A DNA stretch of 64,000 bases from positions 2,341,501 to 2,405,500 of the forward strand of contig NZ_JNLE01000003.1 in NCBI RefSeq assembly GCF_000702945.1, read 5' to 3'. The position numbers and the translations under genes are program-made. The notes beneath the pieces are model-generated. The model searched no databases. It saw nothing but the letters and a program-made list of their open reading frames with translations, and had not been told where the DNA came from. Of this stretch, positions 56,021 through 64,000 are shown in pieces (positions within the stretch are counted from its first letter, which is position 1; every line of letters starts with the position of its first letter). This stretch comes from Clostridium sp. KNHs205. GTDB lineage: Bacteria; Bacillota; Clostridia; Lachnospirales; Lachnospiraceae.

Positions 56021-56971
56021 ATGACTAAGAATTCAAAAAAAATCATGACAAAAAAACAAACGATCACCCGTAAAACCTGGAGACAGGAAGTACAGCATAA
56101 CTGGCCCCTCTATGTAATGATACTTCCGAGCTTCGTTCTGGCAATTATTTTCTGCTATATCCCCATGGGTGGACTTATTATGGCTTTCCAGAACTATAAG
56201 CCATGGCTTGGAATCTTCGGCTCGGAATTCGTGGGAATGGATAATTTCCTGCAGATCTTCGAATTTCAGGAATCTTACCAGGCAATAATCAATACCCTGA
56301 TTATCGCCGTCAGCAAGATTATTCTGGGACTTATCGTACCTGTGGTTATGGCACTGCTTCTGAATGAAGTCAAGAATATGGGACTGAAAAAGGGAATTCA
56401 GACCTTAGTATATCTGCCTCATTTCCTTTCCTGGATAACCGTAGCCGGTATGCTTCGTGATATTCTGGGGTTAGATGGTATTGTAAATAACTTTCTTCAA
56501 AAATTTGGAGTGGAGCCAATCTTTTTCCTGGGGGAGGCTGGTATGTTTCGGCAGATTGCAGTTATTTCCGACCTCTGGAAAGGCTTTGGATTCGGTATGA
56601 TTGTGTATCTGGCAGCTATTTCAAATATTGACCAGGGACTTTATGAAGCGGCAGAGATGGACGGAGCCAACCGTTTACAGCAAACCTTATATATTACCCT
56701 GCCAAGTATCACGCCAATGATTATCGTCATGGCGACCCTAAGTCTTGGAAATGTGTTGAATGCCGGTTTTGACCAGATCTTTAACCTGTATTCACCTCTT
56801 ACCTACAGCACCGGAGATATTATTGATACCTATGTATACCGGCAATCCCTGGTAAACGGACAGTATAGCTTTGGTACAGCAGTTGGGCTCTTTAAGTCTG
56901 CCATCGGATTGTTCCTGACGGTTGTGTCATATAAGATTGCATATAAATTTGCAGGTTACAGAATCTTTTAG
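56021..56971 (+). CDS. Sugar ABC transporter permease, LplB type
   Basis: 316 residues. Six transmembrane helices; the EAA loop reads YEAAEMDGANRLQQTLYITL. The N-terminal layout (WPLYVMILPSFVLAIIF, YIPMGGLIMAFQNY) and the ending FAGYRIF are those of the LplB/YtcP-type subgroup, which transports larger plant oligosaccharides such as those from pectin or xylan, together with a very large binding protein. The partner permease follows after 15 bp and the binding protein after the repeat array. Confidence 0.94.
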   Translation: MTKNSKKIMTKKQTITRKTWRQEVQHNWPLYVMILPSFVLAIIFCYIPMGGLIMAFQNYKPWLGIFGSEFVGMDNFLQIFEFQESYQAIINTLIIAVSKIILGLIVPVVMALLLNEVKNMGLKKGIQTLVYLPHFLSWITVAGMLRDILGLDGIVNNFLQKFGVEPIFFLGEAGMFRQIAVISDLWKGFGFGMIVYLAAISNIDQGLYEAAEMDGANRLQQTLYITLPSITPMIIVMATLSLGNVLNAGFDQIFNLYSPLTYSTGDIIDTYVYRQSLVNGQYSFGTAVGLFKSAIGLFLTVVSYKIAYKFAGYRIF

Positions 56972-56986
56972 GAGGAAAAATACACC

Positions 56987-57856
56987 ATGAGACGTACATC
57001 TTTGAGCAGAAAAATATTTGTAGGCTGTAATACTGTATTCCTTGTAACGGTAGCGCTTCTGTGCCTGCTCCCATTAGTTAATCTGTTTGCAATCTCCCTT
57101 AGTGGAAAGAGTGCTGCAAACAGCGGAATTGTCACCTTCTGGCCGGTAGATTTTACCGGACTGGCCTACGTAAAGACTTTTAATAACAGTAACTTCATAC
57201 GTTCCATTATGATATCCTTTCTCAGGACCTTTACTGGCACGTTCCTGAGCATGTTCGTTATAACGACAGCGGGATATGCCCTTTCCAAGGAGTTCAGGGG
57301 CAGGACGGCACTGATGTGGTTTTTCGTATTTACCATGCTTTTTGGAGGCGGTTTAATCCCTTCCTATATGGTAAATACCTCCATAGGATTAAAGAATAAT
57401 TTTCTTGTATACATACTTCCCGGAGCTTTCGGATGCTACAATCTGATTCTGATTATGAACTTCTTCAAATCAATTCCGAAGGCACTGGAGGAAGCGGCAC
57501 TTATTGACGGGGCAAGCTTCTTCACTGTCCTCTGGAAAATATTTCTTCCATTATCCAAAGCAGGTCTTGCCACTGTAGCACTCTTTATTATGGTAGGCAA
57601 CTGGAACGAATGGTTCACGGGTATTCTATATATGTCTGATACCAAGAATTATCCCCTGGCCTCCTTTCTGCAAGTAATAGTAGTACAAGGCAACCAGCAG
57701 GATCTGGCACTGGACCCTACTTCTGCGGCAGCTATGTCGGAGCGTACCATTAAAGCAGCTCAGGTATTTATAGGTGCACTGCCCATCCTTATGGTATATC
57801 CCTTTTTGCAGAAGTATTTTGTAAAGGGTATTGTCATTGGGGCTGTGAAAGAATAA
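56987..57856 (+). CDS. Sugar ABC transporter permease, YtcP/LplC type
   Basis: 289 residues, partner of the LplB-type permease. Six transmembrane helices, EAA loop EEAALIDGASFFTVLWKIFL, and the ending GIVIGAVKE. AGGAGG lies 10 bp before the ATG. No terminator is evident after it, so transcription probably continues through the repeat array into the binding-protein gene. Confidence 0.94.
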   Translation: MRRTSLSRKIFVGCNTVFLVTVALLCLLPLVNLFAISLSGKSAANSGIVTFWPVDFTGLAYVKTFNNSNFIRSIMISFLRTFTGTFLSMFVITTAGYALSKEFRGRTALMWFFVFTMLFGGGLIPSYMVNTSIGLKNNFLVYILPGAFGCYNLILIMNFFKSIPKALEEAALIDGASFFTVLWKIFLPLSKAGLATVALFIMVGNWNEWFTGILYMSDTKNYPLASFLQVIVVQGNQQDLALDPTSAAAMSERTIKAAQVFIGALPILMVYPFLQKYFVKGIVIGAVKE

Positions 57857-57953
57857 AAGTTGAATAAATGCAGTATGTAAATAATTCAAAAAAAATAAGG
57901 GGTAGCACAAAGGATAAAGTCAATTTCAAATAAATTAGGACAGCTACAAATCG

Positions 57954-58292
57954 AATCATAATAATATCAAAGGAGAATCATGGCAGTCCTAGAAGAAATC
58001 AGGACATTTCAAAAGGAATCAGAGCAGTCCCAGAAGAAATCAGGATATTTCCAAAAGGAATCAGTGCAGTTCCAGAAGAAATCAGAGCAGTTATAAAAGG
58101 AATCAAGATTATTCAAATATGAATCGGAGCAGGTACAAAGCTGAAATAAGGCAGTACCAAAAGGAATACGGATAGTTCCAAAAAATCAAGGCAGTTTCAA
58201 AGATGGAATCAGAGCACTTACCAAAAGAATCAACAACTTCGAATCAGAGGTTATGATTAAATAAATCAGATGAAATAAAGCAGATTAAATCA
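57954..58292 (+). repeat. Degenerate 21-bp tandem array between permease and binding-protein genes
   Basis: About 15 copies of a unit ending in AATCA, whose positions (57976, 57997, 58017, 58038, 58059, 58080, 58101, 58122, 58145, 58165, 58185, 58207, 58228) recur every 20-23 bp, i.e. two helical turns. Early units alternate between two types (GCAGTCCCAGAAGAAATCA and ATTTCCAAAAGGAATCA), giving a 42-bp higher-order period. The last copy runs into the ribosome site of the binding-protein gene. Origin by duplication is clear; role (phased binding array, bent DNA, RNA element or decayed coding repeat) is open. Confidence 0.85.
57980..58096 (+). CDS. Possible 38-residue heptad-repeat peptide inside the 21-bp array
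   Basis: ATG 57980 has AAGGAG 4 bp upstream and runs 38 codons to TAA 58094-58096. One 21-bp unit equals seven codons, so the peptide is a run of seven-residue repeats of the form FQKESEQ SQKKSGY FQKESVQ FQKKSEQ, predicted as a charged helix. Downstream units are out of frame or interrupted. A real small protein and a chance product of the repeat are both possible; the good ribosome site favours translation. Confidence 0.35.
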   Translation: MAVLEEIRTFQKESEQSQKKSGYFQKESVQFQKKSEQL

Positions 58293-58309
58293 ATCAGGAG
58301 GAAGGTATT

Positions 58310-59965
58310 ATGAAAAACAAGAAAGCAATCCTTTCAATCTTACTGGTATCCGCACTGCTCCTTACAGGCTGCGGCGGTAAGAACAGCGGAGGCAGCAAGG
58401 AAGCTGCCGCTACCAGGAATGGGGACGGTAAGTATGAGCCGGCTATCACCATCACCATCGCAAAACAGCTGGACGAGAATACGGGAAGATACGGAGAGGG
58501 AGAAGACATCAATAAGAATCCCATGACAGTGCTCACAGAGGAAAAGCTGGGAATCAAGATGGAGACCACGCTTCTTGGCGGAGATGCGGGCAACTATGAT
58601 ACGAAGCTGCGCCTGGCACTGACAGGTTCAGAGGAACTGCCGGATGTATTTCCGGTATACGGAACCCAGATGATTGCAGATATGATAGAATCCGGACGTG
58701 TAAAAGCAATAGATGATGATATTGAAAAATATATGCCGGAGCGTTTGAAAGAGATCTATGATAAGTATCCCCAGTCCTTTTATCCGGTGACCAAGGATGG
58801 CAAGACCTATGGTATTGCCTGCGCTCCGTCTTTAACAGAAGGACAGGTTATGATTATCCGCCAGGATTGGCTGGACAAATTGGGACTTAAGGCTCCCACT
58901 AATATGGAGGAGTTCGAAGCAGTCATAAAGGCATTTACTGAGAATGATCCTGATGGAAACGGAAAGTCTGATACCTATGGTTTCACTTACCAGGGGGACA
59001 GCATCTACAACAGCGGCTGGGTAGCAGATCCCGTTACGCTTTTCTCTGCAAATACCGGAAAACATATTCCTGGAAGCTGGCAGGAAGACGAGTCGGGCAA
59101 TCTGACCTACGGTTCTATTGATGAGGGCAACAAAAAGACCCTGGAGCGTATGGCAGGATGGCATAAAAATGGGTGGATTTTTCAGGAAGCTGCCGCAACC
59201 GGTGCCTGGGATGCCATGAATCAATTTACTGAAGGCAAAGCAGGTATCTTTATCGGAAGGCCCTGGGCAATCAATTCCGTAAGAGATGTTACATCTGTAG
59301 CGCCGGAGGCTGTAATTAAAGCATATCCGAATATCCTTCAGGACAATGGAGAGCCAACCTACCAGGCCGCCCAGATCAACGACGGGTGGCTGATGTTCAA
59401 CAAAGATTTTAATAACATGGAAGCCTTTTTCACCTATTATGACTGGCTGTATGATGCGGCCTTTGGTACCGGTGATTTTCAATATGGATATCTGGAAAAT
59501 TATGATTATGATGTGGTAGGTGATAAGGTGGTTTTTGATTCCAAACTGTTTGACCCAGCCGTAACGGATCCATTTATGCCGGGTAAATCAACAGTTATGA
59601 AGAATGCTCCGGCACTTGATTCAATGCAGGCTTACGCAGATGTCAAAGAAGGAAAAGAGGCACAATCCAGTGCACAGATCAGGGCAACAGCTGATTTTGA
59701 AACAGCACCGGATATGGCGGAAGGTTATGCGTTAGCCAATGCACACAGAGATGAACTGCTTCCAAATCTGTTCAACGGTGAACCTACCGCTACGATGAAG
59801 AAGAAGTGGGAACAGCTTCAGACCATGGAGAAGCAGGTATATACCAATATCATCTATGGCAAAGAAACCTTGGAGGCTTTCGACAAATTCGTCCAGGATT
59901 GGAAAGCCCAAGGCGGAGATGAGATCACCAAAGAAATTAATGAGTGGTATCAGTCTGTAAAATAA
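58310..59965 (+). CDS. Large sugar-binding lipoprotein (LipO type)
   Basis: 551 residues, typical of the long binding proteins that go with LplB/LplC permeases. Signal peptide and lipobox LTGC (Cys near residue 21), then a Gly/Ser/Lys-rich spacer. The mature domain has EELPDVFPVYGTQMIADMI, FTENDPDGNGKSDTYGFTY (a calcium-loop-like segment common in this group) and GIFIGRPWAI. Ribosome site AGGAGGAAGG, immediately after the repeat array. Ligand unknown; the downstream hydrolase suggests a galactan-, agar- or pectin-type oligosaccharide. Confidence 0.95.
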   Translation: MKNKKAILSILLVSALLLTGCGGKNSGGSKEAAATRNGDGKYEPAITITIAKQLDENTGRYGEGEDINKNPMTVLTEEKLGIKMETTLLGGDAGNYDTKLRLALTGSEELPDVFPVYGTQMIADMIESGRVKAIDDDIEKYMPERLKEIYDKYPQSFYPVTKDGKTYGIACAPSLTEGQVMIIRQDWLDKLGLKAPTNMEEFEAVIKAFTENDPDGNGKSDTYGFTYQGDSIYNSGWVADPVTLFSANTGKHIPGSWQEDESGNLTYGSIDEGNKKTLERMAGWHKNGWIFQEAAATGAWDAMNQFTEGKAGIFIGRPWAINSVRDVTSVAPEAVIKAYPNILQDNGEPTYQAAQINDGWLMFNKDFNNMEAFFTYYDWLYDAAFGTGDFQYGYLENYDYDVVGDKVVFDSKLFDPAVTDPFMPGKSTVMKNAPALDSMQAYADVKEGKEAQSSAQIRATADFETAPDMAEGYALANAHRDELLPNLFNGEPTATMKKKWEQLQTMEKQVYTNIIYGKETLEAFDKFVQDWKAQGGDEITKEINEWYQSVK

Positions 59966-59975
59966 AACCTATCAA

Positions 59976-60010
59976 TAAGGAACTGTTACAATATTGTAGC
60001 GGTTCCTTAT
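59976..60010 (+). terminator. Hairpin after the binding-protein gene
   Basis: AAGGAAC pairs with GTTCCTT around an inner TACAAT/ATTGTA, a nearly continuous stem. There is no strong T-run; partial termination or RNA stabilisation is likely. Confidence 0.55.
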
Positions 60011-60037
60011 ACTCATATAGTAATGCAAAGATTAATT

Positions 60038-60046
60038 TGCTATAAT
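60038..60046 (+). promoter_or_regulatory. Extended -10 promoter of the second two-component system
   Basis: TGC followed by TATAAT (60041-60046) forms an extended -10 element about 40 bp before the kinase start. No clear -35 hexamer. Confidence 0.5.
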
Positions 60047-60087
60047 GATACCGGAAATTTTGGAATTACATAAAGTTGGGGTGGAAT

Positions 60088-61875
60088 ATGAAGAAAATAA
60101 GGTCAATTTTCAATATATTTGCAGTATTTCTGGTTATGATTATAGCAGGTTTTGCCATCTTGTACATATACAGCACCTCCAGTCTGAAGGAGTCTCTGAT
60201 GCAGGCTGCAAAGATTCAGATGGAATATTCAAAGATGCTGCTTGGACAGAAAATCAAAGAAATCGAAATTGAAGCGGATGGAATCCTTAATAGTGATGAT
60301 CTCAAAACACTGCATCTTACCCTTATAGAGGAATATGATGCTTATCGGTATGTAACGGATGTCAATCAGATGAAAGAATATCTGAGACGACGGCAGAAGA
60401 GCAATGTGGGGATGGCACAGTTCATATTGTACTGGCCGAGGTCCCAGCGTATCATCACCACCACTGCTCTCAGTGCAGTAAAGGATGTTATGCTGGAGCC
60501 AGTGGAGGACAACCAGTGGTTTATCTATGAAAATGAAGTTTATTTTGCAAGGCAATACGTCACGGACTGGGACGATACCGATGATGAACCATACCTGATC
60601 ATACGGATGGAGCGGGATTATCTTTATAAACTAAAGACCATGGCTTCCGGCATGGAAGGGGGAGGAACGATGCTCCTTTATTCACAGAATAAGAGTCTTT
60701 TCTCCGGTAGTGAGACAGAGAAAGAACTGCTCCGTTCCATGAGTGAGAGGGGAGGTGTAAACCCTGCTGACAGAAACCCTGCTGACAGAAACCTGGCTGG
60801 TGAAAGACTTGAAGGCGGATACAGGAGTAATGGTTTTACCAGTGGAGAATCTGCCAGTTATCAGTATATTGGAAAAGGGAAATATCAGATTGTAAGCTCC
60901 GGAGCTTTAAAGAATGGACTGGAGCTGGTCTCTTATTATCCTCTCAAGGAGATGATGCGGCCGGTTTCGAATATAAACCGTATCACAGGAAGCCTATTGG
61001 TTGTCCTTCTTATGATTGGTCTGATCTTCATGCTTTTGTATTACAACAATATTCTGCTTCAGCTAAGGATTTTAACCGGAAAGTTAAAGCAGGTCGAGGG
61101 AGGAAATTTTACAGCACAGATTATGGTACTGCCAAACAATGAGTTTGGTTATGTCTTTCGGCAGTTTAACCGCATGGTGACAAGAATCAGCCAGCTGATC
61201 GAATCTACCTTAAAAGAGCAGCAGCTAAGGAATCAGGCGGAACTTCGGCAGTTACAGCTTCAGATTCATCCTCATTTTCTTTACAACAGTCTTTCTTATA
61301 TTGTAACGGTGGCAGATCAGCCGGAAGCGGTTACAGAGATGGCAGTCCATTTGTCAAGTTATTACAGGTATTGTACCAAGAACAAAACCATCACCACCAT
61401 CGGCGAAGAAATATCCTATGCGAAAGCTTATCTTGCAATTACTGCAATGAGAAAAGACCTTGAATATACCATAGAGGCCTCCAAAGACCTTTATAATAAG
61501 AACATTATCCCGCTGATTCTCCAGCCAATCATTGAGAATGCCATAGAGCATGCCATTGAAGAACGGGAAAATGCAAGGCATATCTACGTCAAGGTATATG
61601 AACTGGGAAGTGGTGCTCTGCGTTTTGAGGTCTCTGACGACGGAGATGGGATGACGGAAGAGGAAATTGATGCACTGTTTAAACGGCTTTCCAAAAAAGA
61701 ACGGGATGAAGAGGAGAGTGTCGGTCTGTGGAACGTAAACCAGCGGCTGGTCAATTATTATGATGAATCTGCGGGACTTCGGTTTGGAAAGAGCATCTGG
61801 GGAGGACTGATGGTATCCTTTACTATATATGTATTACCGGAGGAGATGGAGAATGATGGTATTAATCGTAGATGA
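60088..61875 (+). CDS. YesM-family sensor histidine kinase
   Basis: 595 residues from ATG 60088 (the TTG at 60076 is possible; GGGGTGG lies just upstream of the ATG). Transmembrane helices at about 8-30 and 305-325 enclose an external sensor domain, then HAMP and His_kinase/HATPase domains. The phosphorylated His lies in LQIHPHFLYNSLSYI and the ATPase block has LQPIIENAIEHAI and DDGDGM. A short DNA duplication (about 60766-60792) gives NPADRNPADRN inside the sensor domain. It overlaps the regulator by 23 bp. Confidence 0.94.
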   Translation: MKKIRSIFNIFAVFLVMIIAGFAILYIYSTSSLKESLMQAAKIQMEYSKMLLGQKIKEIEIEADGILNSDDLKTLHLTLIEEYDAYRYVTDVNQMKEYLRRRQKSNVGMAQFILYWPRSQRIITTTALSAVKDVMLEPVEDNQWFIYENEVYFARQYVTDWDDTDDEPYLIIRMERDYLYKLKTMASGMEGGGTMLLYSQNKSLFSGSETEKELLRSMSERGGVNPADRNPADRNLAGERLEGGYRSNGFTSGESASYQYIGKGKYQIVSSGALKNGLELVSYYPLKEMMRPVSNINRITGSLLVVLLMIGLIFMLLYYNNILLQLRILTGKLKQVEGGNFTAQIMVLPNNEFGYVFRQFNRMVTRISQLIESTLKEQQLRNQAELRQLQLQIHPHFLYNSLSYIVTVADQPEAVTEMAVHLSSYYRYCTKNKTITTIGEEISYAKAYLAITAMRKDLEYTIEASKDLYNKNIIPLILQPIIENAIEHAIEERENARHIYVKVYELGSGALRFEVSDDGDGMTEEEIDALFKRLSKKERDEEESVGLWNVNQRLVNYYDESAGLRFGKSIWGGLMVSFTIYVLPEEMENDGINRR

Positions 61876-62590
61876 CGAACCCTATATGATCGAATATATC
61901 AAAAAGCTGGTAGACTGGAAAAGTTATGGCTTTACACAGGTGCTGACAGCAAAAGGCGGTTCCATGGCCAGGAATCTTCTTCAGGAACACCATCCGGAGC
62001 TTCTGATTACTGACATTAAGATGCCTAAGATTTCAGGGCTGGATCTGTCAAGAATTATTAAAGAAAATCACTATCCGACCAAGGTTATGATTATATCCGG
62101 ATACAGTGAATTTGAGTATGCTCAGCAGGCTGTACGCTATGGGGTGTCAGAATATCTGGTGAAGCCAGTGATAAAGAAGGATTTTGAAGAATCTCTGGGA
62201 AGGGTACTGGGGAAAAGCTTTCACAAGGAGGGGGATAAACAGAGCAGGGCTAAGGGAATGCAATGTGATCAGAGAGATGTTATCACCTGTATAAAGAAGT
62301 ATATAGAGGATAATTACGGGGAAAATCTGTCACTGGATGCCCTGGGAGAGATCGCACATCTTCATCCTGCCTATTTGTCAAAAATCTTTAAAGAAACTAC
62401 AGACGAGAATCTGTCTAACTATATTACGGAGGTCAGGCTGCAGAAGGCAGCACAGCTTCTGGAACAGACGGAACTTCGAATTCACGAAATCATGGAACAG
62501 GTGGGCTATCAGAAAAGTCAGTATTTCTCTAAGCTTTTCAAAGGCAGATATGAGGTGACACCAAAGGAATACAGGAAAATGAAGCAGTAG
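61853..62590 (+). CDS. YesN-type response regulator (receiver plus AraC domain)
   Basis: 246 residues from ATG 61853, inside the kinase end, with GGAGGAGATGG upstream. Receiver domain with VDDEP and phosphoacceptor Asp54 (LLITDIKMPKISGL), then AraC helix-turn-helix (LDALGEIAHLHPAYLSKIF; IHEIMEQVGYQKSQYFSKLF; EVTPKEYRK). Expected to control the transporter genes from 56021 and the hydrolase at 62625. Confidence 0.94.
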   Translation: MMVLIVDDEPYMIEYIKKLVDWKSYGFTQVLTAKGGSMARNLLQEHHPELLITDIKMPKISGLDLSRIIKENHYPTKVMIISGYSEFEYAQQAVRYGVSEYLVKPVIKKDFEESLGRVLGKSFHKEGDKQSRAKGMQCDQRDVITCIKKYIEDNYGENLSLDALGEIAHLHPAYLSKIFKETTDENLSNYITEVRLQKAAQLLEQTELRIHEIMEQVGYQKSQYFSKLFKGRYEVTPKEYRKMKQ

Positions 62591-62624
62591 TATGAAAATT
62601 TTATTTAGAAGGAGGGTATGTATT

Positions 62625-64000
62625 ATGCAGAAAATTATGATTCAGAGTGGAGTAATTCAAAATGGAATTACCTTATTAAAAAGAGATGAGGGAACTACTA
62701 CACTAAGGATAGCAGCAGAAGGTGCAGGGATAACCCTTTCTGAACTGATTAACTGTCAGGAAAGGTATCTGTCCTTCTATTTGGAAGCATGTGAAGAACA
62801 TAGTGTGGTTCTGGCCCTGCGGGTCTATGTGAAGGGGGAAGGGAAATCTCTGGCCTTTGATGTGCAGTTTGGTATTCTTCCGGGAGTACGTACACCAATT
62901 TGCATTGACCGGAATTGGATGGATGGCCATGTACTGTTTCCCGAGTCCAATGCCGGGCAGCTTAAGCAAGTCTGCCATGGCAGAAGAGTGGCAGCGGAAG
63001 AAATTGAACGGATTGTTCTGGAGACACTTCCCGTCTTTCATGATATAACATTAAAGGTGTCTGATATGACTCTCACAGAGGCTTACCCCACCTTTCATTT
63101 ACTTCCGGAGGCAAAGCTGGTTGATGAACTCGGTCAGAATAAGCAGAAATTCTGGAAGTCTAAAGTAAGGGGTCTTGATAAACTGAAAGAAATCCTTCAA
63201 AAGCAGAAAGCCGAAAGCCGTGGGGAGTATCCTGCCAGTGACTGGTCGGAGTTTGGAGGATGGAAGCAGAAAAAGCTGGGAGAAGCAACAGGATTCTTTA
63301 CGAAATATAAGGCAGGTGGAAGATGGTTTCTGGCAGATCCGAGAGGATATGCATTTTTCAGCGTGGGGACAGACTGTGTAGGTCTTGGGGCGGACTGCCG
63401 GGTAGATGGCGTAGAGAAATGGCTGGATTGGCTCCCGGCAGCAGAAGATCCGGAATATCACAATATGTTCCGTAAGACAAGGGAAGAGAAAGTAAAGGAA
63501 AAGTCCAGAAGAGAGGGGCTTTTATTCTCCTATAGCCAGGCGAATCTGTACCGGGCTTTGGGGGAGAACTGGTATCCTGAATGGCAGAAGCTGATCACAG
63601 GTCAGCTGCGCCAATATGGCATGAATACCCTGGGCAACTGGAGTGATGAAGGTCTGTTTGGAACTACCGATATGCCTTATGTGACGTCTCTCCCTGAATT
63701 TCCTGGTACCAGCACTATGATCTTCAGAGATTTCCCGGATGTGCTAAGTGAAGAATACGCCAGAGAAGCCAAAAGATGCGCACAGGCTTTGAAGAAACGA
63801 AGAAATGACCCGCTTATGATTGGATATTTTCTAAGAAATGAACCGAATTGGGCCTTCGTGGACCATCTGGTGTTAGCGGATGAGGTACTCTATAATACTG
63901 AGAGGACAGTATGTAAGGAGGAGCTGATTCGTTTTCTCAAAGAAAAATATGGTGAAATCGCAGAGTTAAATAAGGCTTATCACTGTGAACTTAAGGATTT
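62625..64000 (+). CDS. Agarase/GH42-like glycoside hydrolase (3' end outside window)
   Basis: 458 codons, open at the right edge. GGAGGG lies 8 bp before ATG 62625. No signal peptide, so cytoplasmic. An N-terminal beta region (about 1-190) precedes a TIM barrel beginning near KYKAGGRWFLADPRGYAFFS. Barrel motifs include QLRQYGMNTLGNWSDEGLFG and GYFLRNEPNW, the latter holding the likely acid/base Glu of a clan-A hydrolase. This pattern is that of beta-agarase-like and GH42-like proteins; the nucleophile is beyond the edge, so family and substrate are uncertain. It closes the transporter-regulator cluster, marking it as a substrate-specific uptake and degradation locus. Confidence 0.75.
   Translation, partial: MQKIMIQSGVIQNGITLLKRDEGTTTLRIAAEGAGITLSELINCQERYLSFYLEACEEHSVVLALRVYVKGEGKSLAFDVQFGILPGVRTPICIDRNWMDGHVLFPESNAGQLKQVCHGRRVAAEEIERIVLETLPVFHDITLKVSDMTLTEAYPTFHLLPEAKLVDELGQNKQKFWKSKVRGLDKLKEILQKQKAESRGEYPASDWSEFGGWKQKKLGEATGFFTKYKAGGRWFLADPRGYAFFSVGTDCVGLGADCRVDGVEKWLDWLPAAEDPEYHNMFRKTREEKVKEKSRREGLLFSYSQANLYRALGENWYPEWQKLITGQLRQYGMNTLGNWSDEGLFGTTDMPYVTSLPEFPGTSTMIFRDFPDVLSEEYAREAKRCAQALKKRRNDPLMIGYFLRNEPNWAFVDHLVLADEVLYNTERTVCKEELIRFLKEKYGEIAELNKAYHCELKD

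Noticed and set aside
58832-59482. 216-codon minus-strand ORF within the binding-protein gene
   Set aside because: A shadow of the strongly supported lipoprotein frame; composition is not protein-like and there is no ribosome site.
1-64000. tRNA, rRNA, CRISPR arrays, insertion sequences and prophage genes
   Set aside because: Gaps were read for tRNA-like and repeat-spacer patterns, and ORFs for transposase, integrase and phage motifs; none was found.

Overview
The window looks like chromosome of a low-GC, Gram-positive anaerobe of the class Clostridia, most likely a plant-polysaccharide-degrading Lachnospiraceae (Lachnoclostridium/Anaerocolumna type). Pointers are the strong AGGAGG-type ribosome sites, TTG and GTG starts, many intracellular glycoside hydrolases, CUT1-type sugar ABC transporters paired with YesM/YesN-type two-component systems, and AraC regulators. 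No rRNA, tRNA, CRISPR array, complete insertion sequence or prophage was found. Family names come from reading motifs by eye; no database was searched.

1-17 kb: the end of a sugar ABC permease and a GH78-type rhamnosidase close one operon at a very strong terminator. A new promoter and a heavily structured leader precede a GH3 glucosidase, GPH symporter and second GH78 rhamnosidase, so imported rhamnosides/glucosides are probably split inside the cell. A convergent OmpR-type two-component system lies divergent to a membrane-anchored GH53-like galactanase. A 46-residue membrane protein, a TetR regulator and two SDR oxidoreductases follow, one with a zinc-ribbon tail.

17-26 kb: a decayed accessory stretch. 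A broken GNAT acetyltransferase, a truncated HxlR regulator and a frameshifted LytTR regulator lie among intact genes: D-2-hydroxyacid dehydrogenase, AraC regulator, a secreted tandem DJ-1 protein, a divergent HxlR/flavin-reductase pair, a HAD phosphatase, a small membrane protein and a uracil-DNA-glycosylase-like protein.

26-42 kb: GH51 arabinofuranosidase with a divergent AraC gene; a YfhO/GT2 pair probably glycosylating a cell-wall polymer; a secreted two-CBM alpha-amylase with a divergent AraC gene; a BcrA-like ABC transporter with a 12-bp tandem repeat below it and a decayed gene above it; a PPOX-type flavoprotein; a chimeric ORF; a GH13 alpha-glucosidase.

42-48.5 kb: a DNA repair block. 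Ku, LigD (nuclease-ligase-polymerase), a Y-family polymerase and YolD are co-oriented. A LexA-like box stands before the polymerase, and a small Arg-rich protein gene is divergent from Ku.

48.6-64 kb: two sugar-uptake systems. The first is binding protein, two permeases, YesM-like kinase, YesN-like regulator. The second is two permeases, a 21-bp repeat array, binding protein, kinase, regulator, then a large agarase/GH42-like hydrolase cut by the window end. A QueG-like Fe-S protein with a 24-bp repeat over its start lies between them.

The most unusual features are the 21-bp array at 57954-58292 with a small heptad-repeat ORF inside it, the overlapping inverted repeats before the GH3 gene, the 12-bp repeat reading as a Cys-Gly peptide, the repeated start region of the QueG-like gene, and the SDR-zinc-ribbon fusion.
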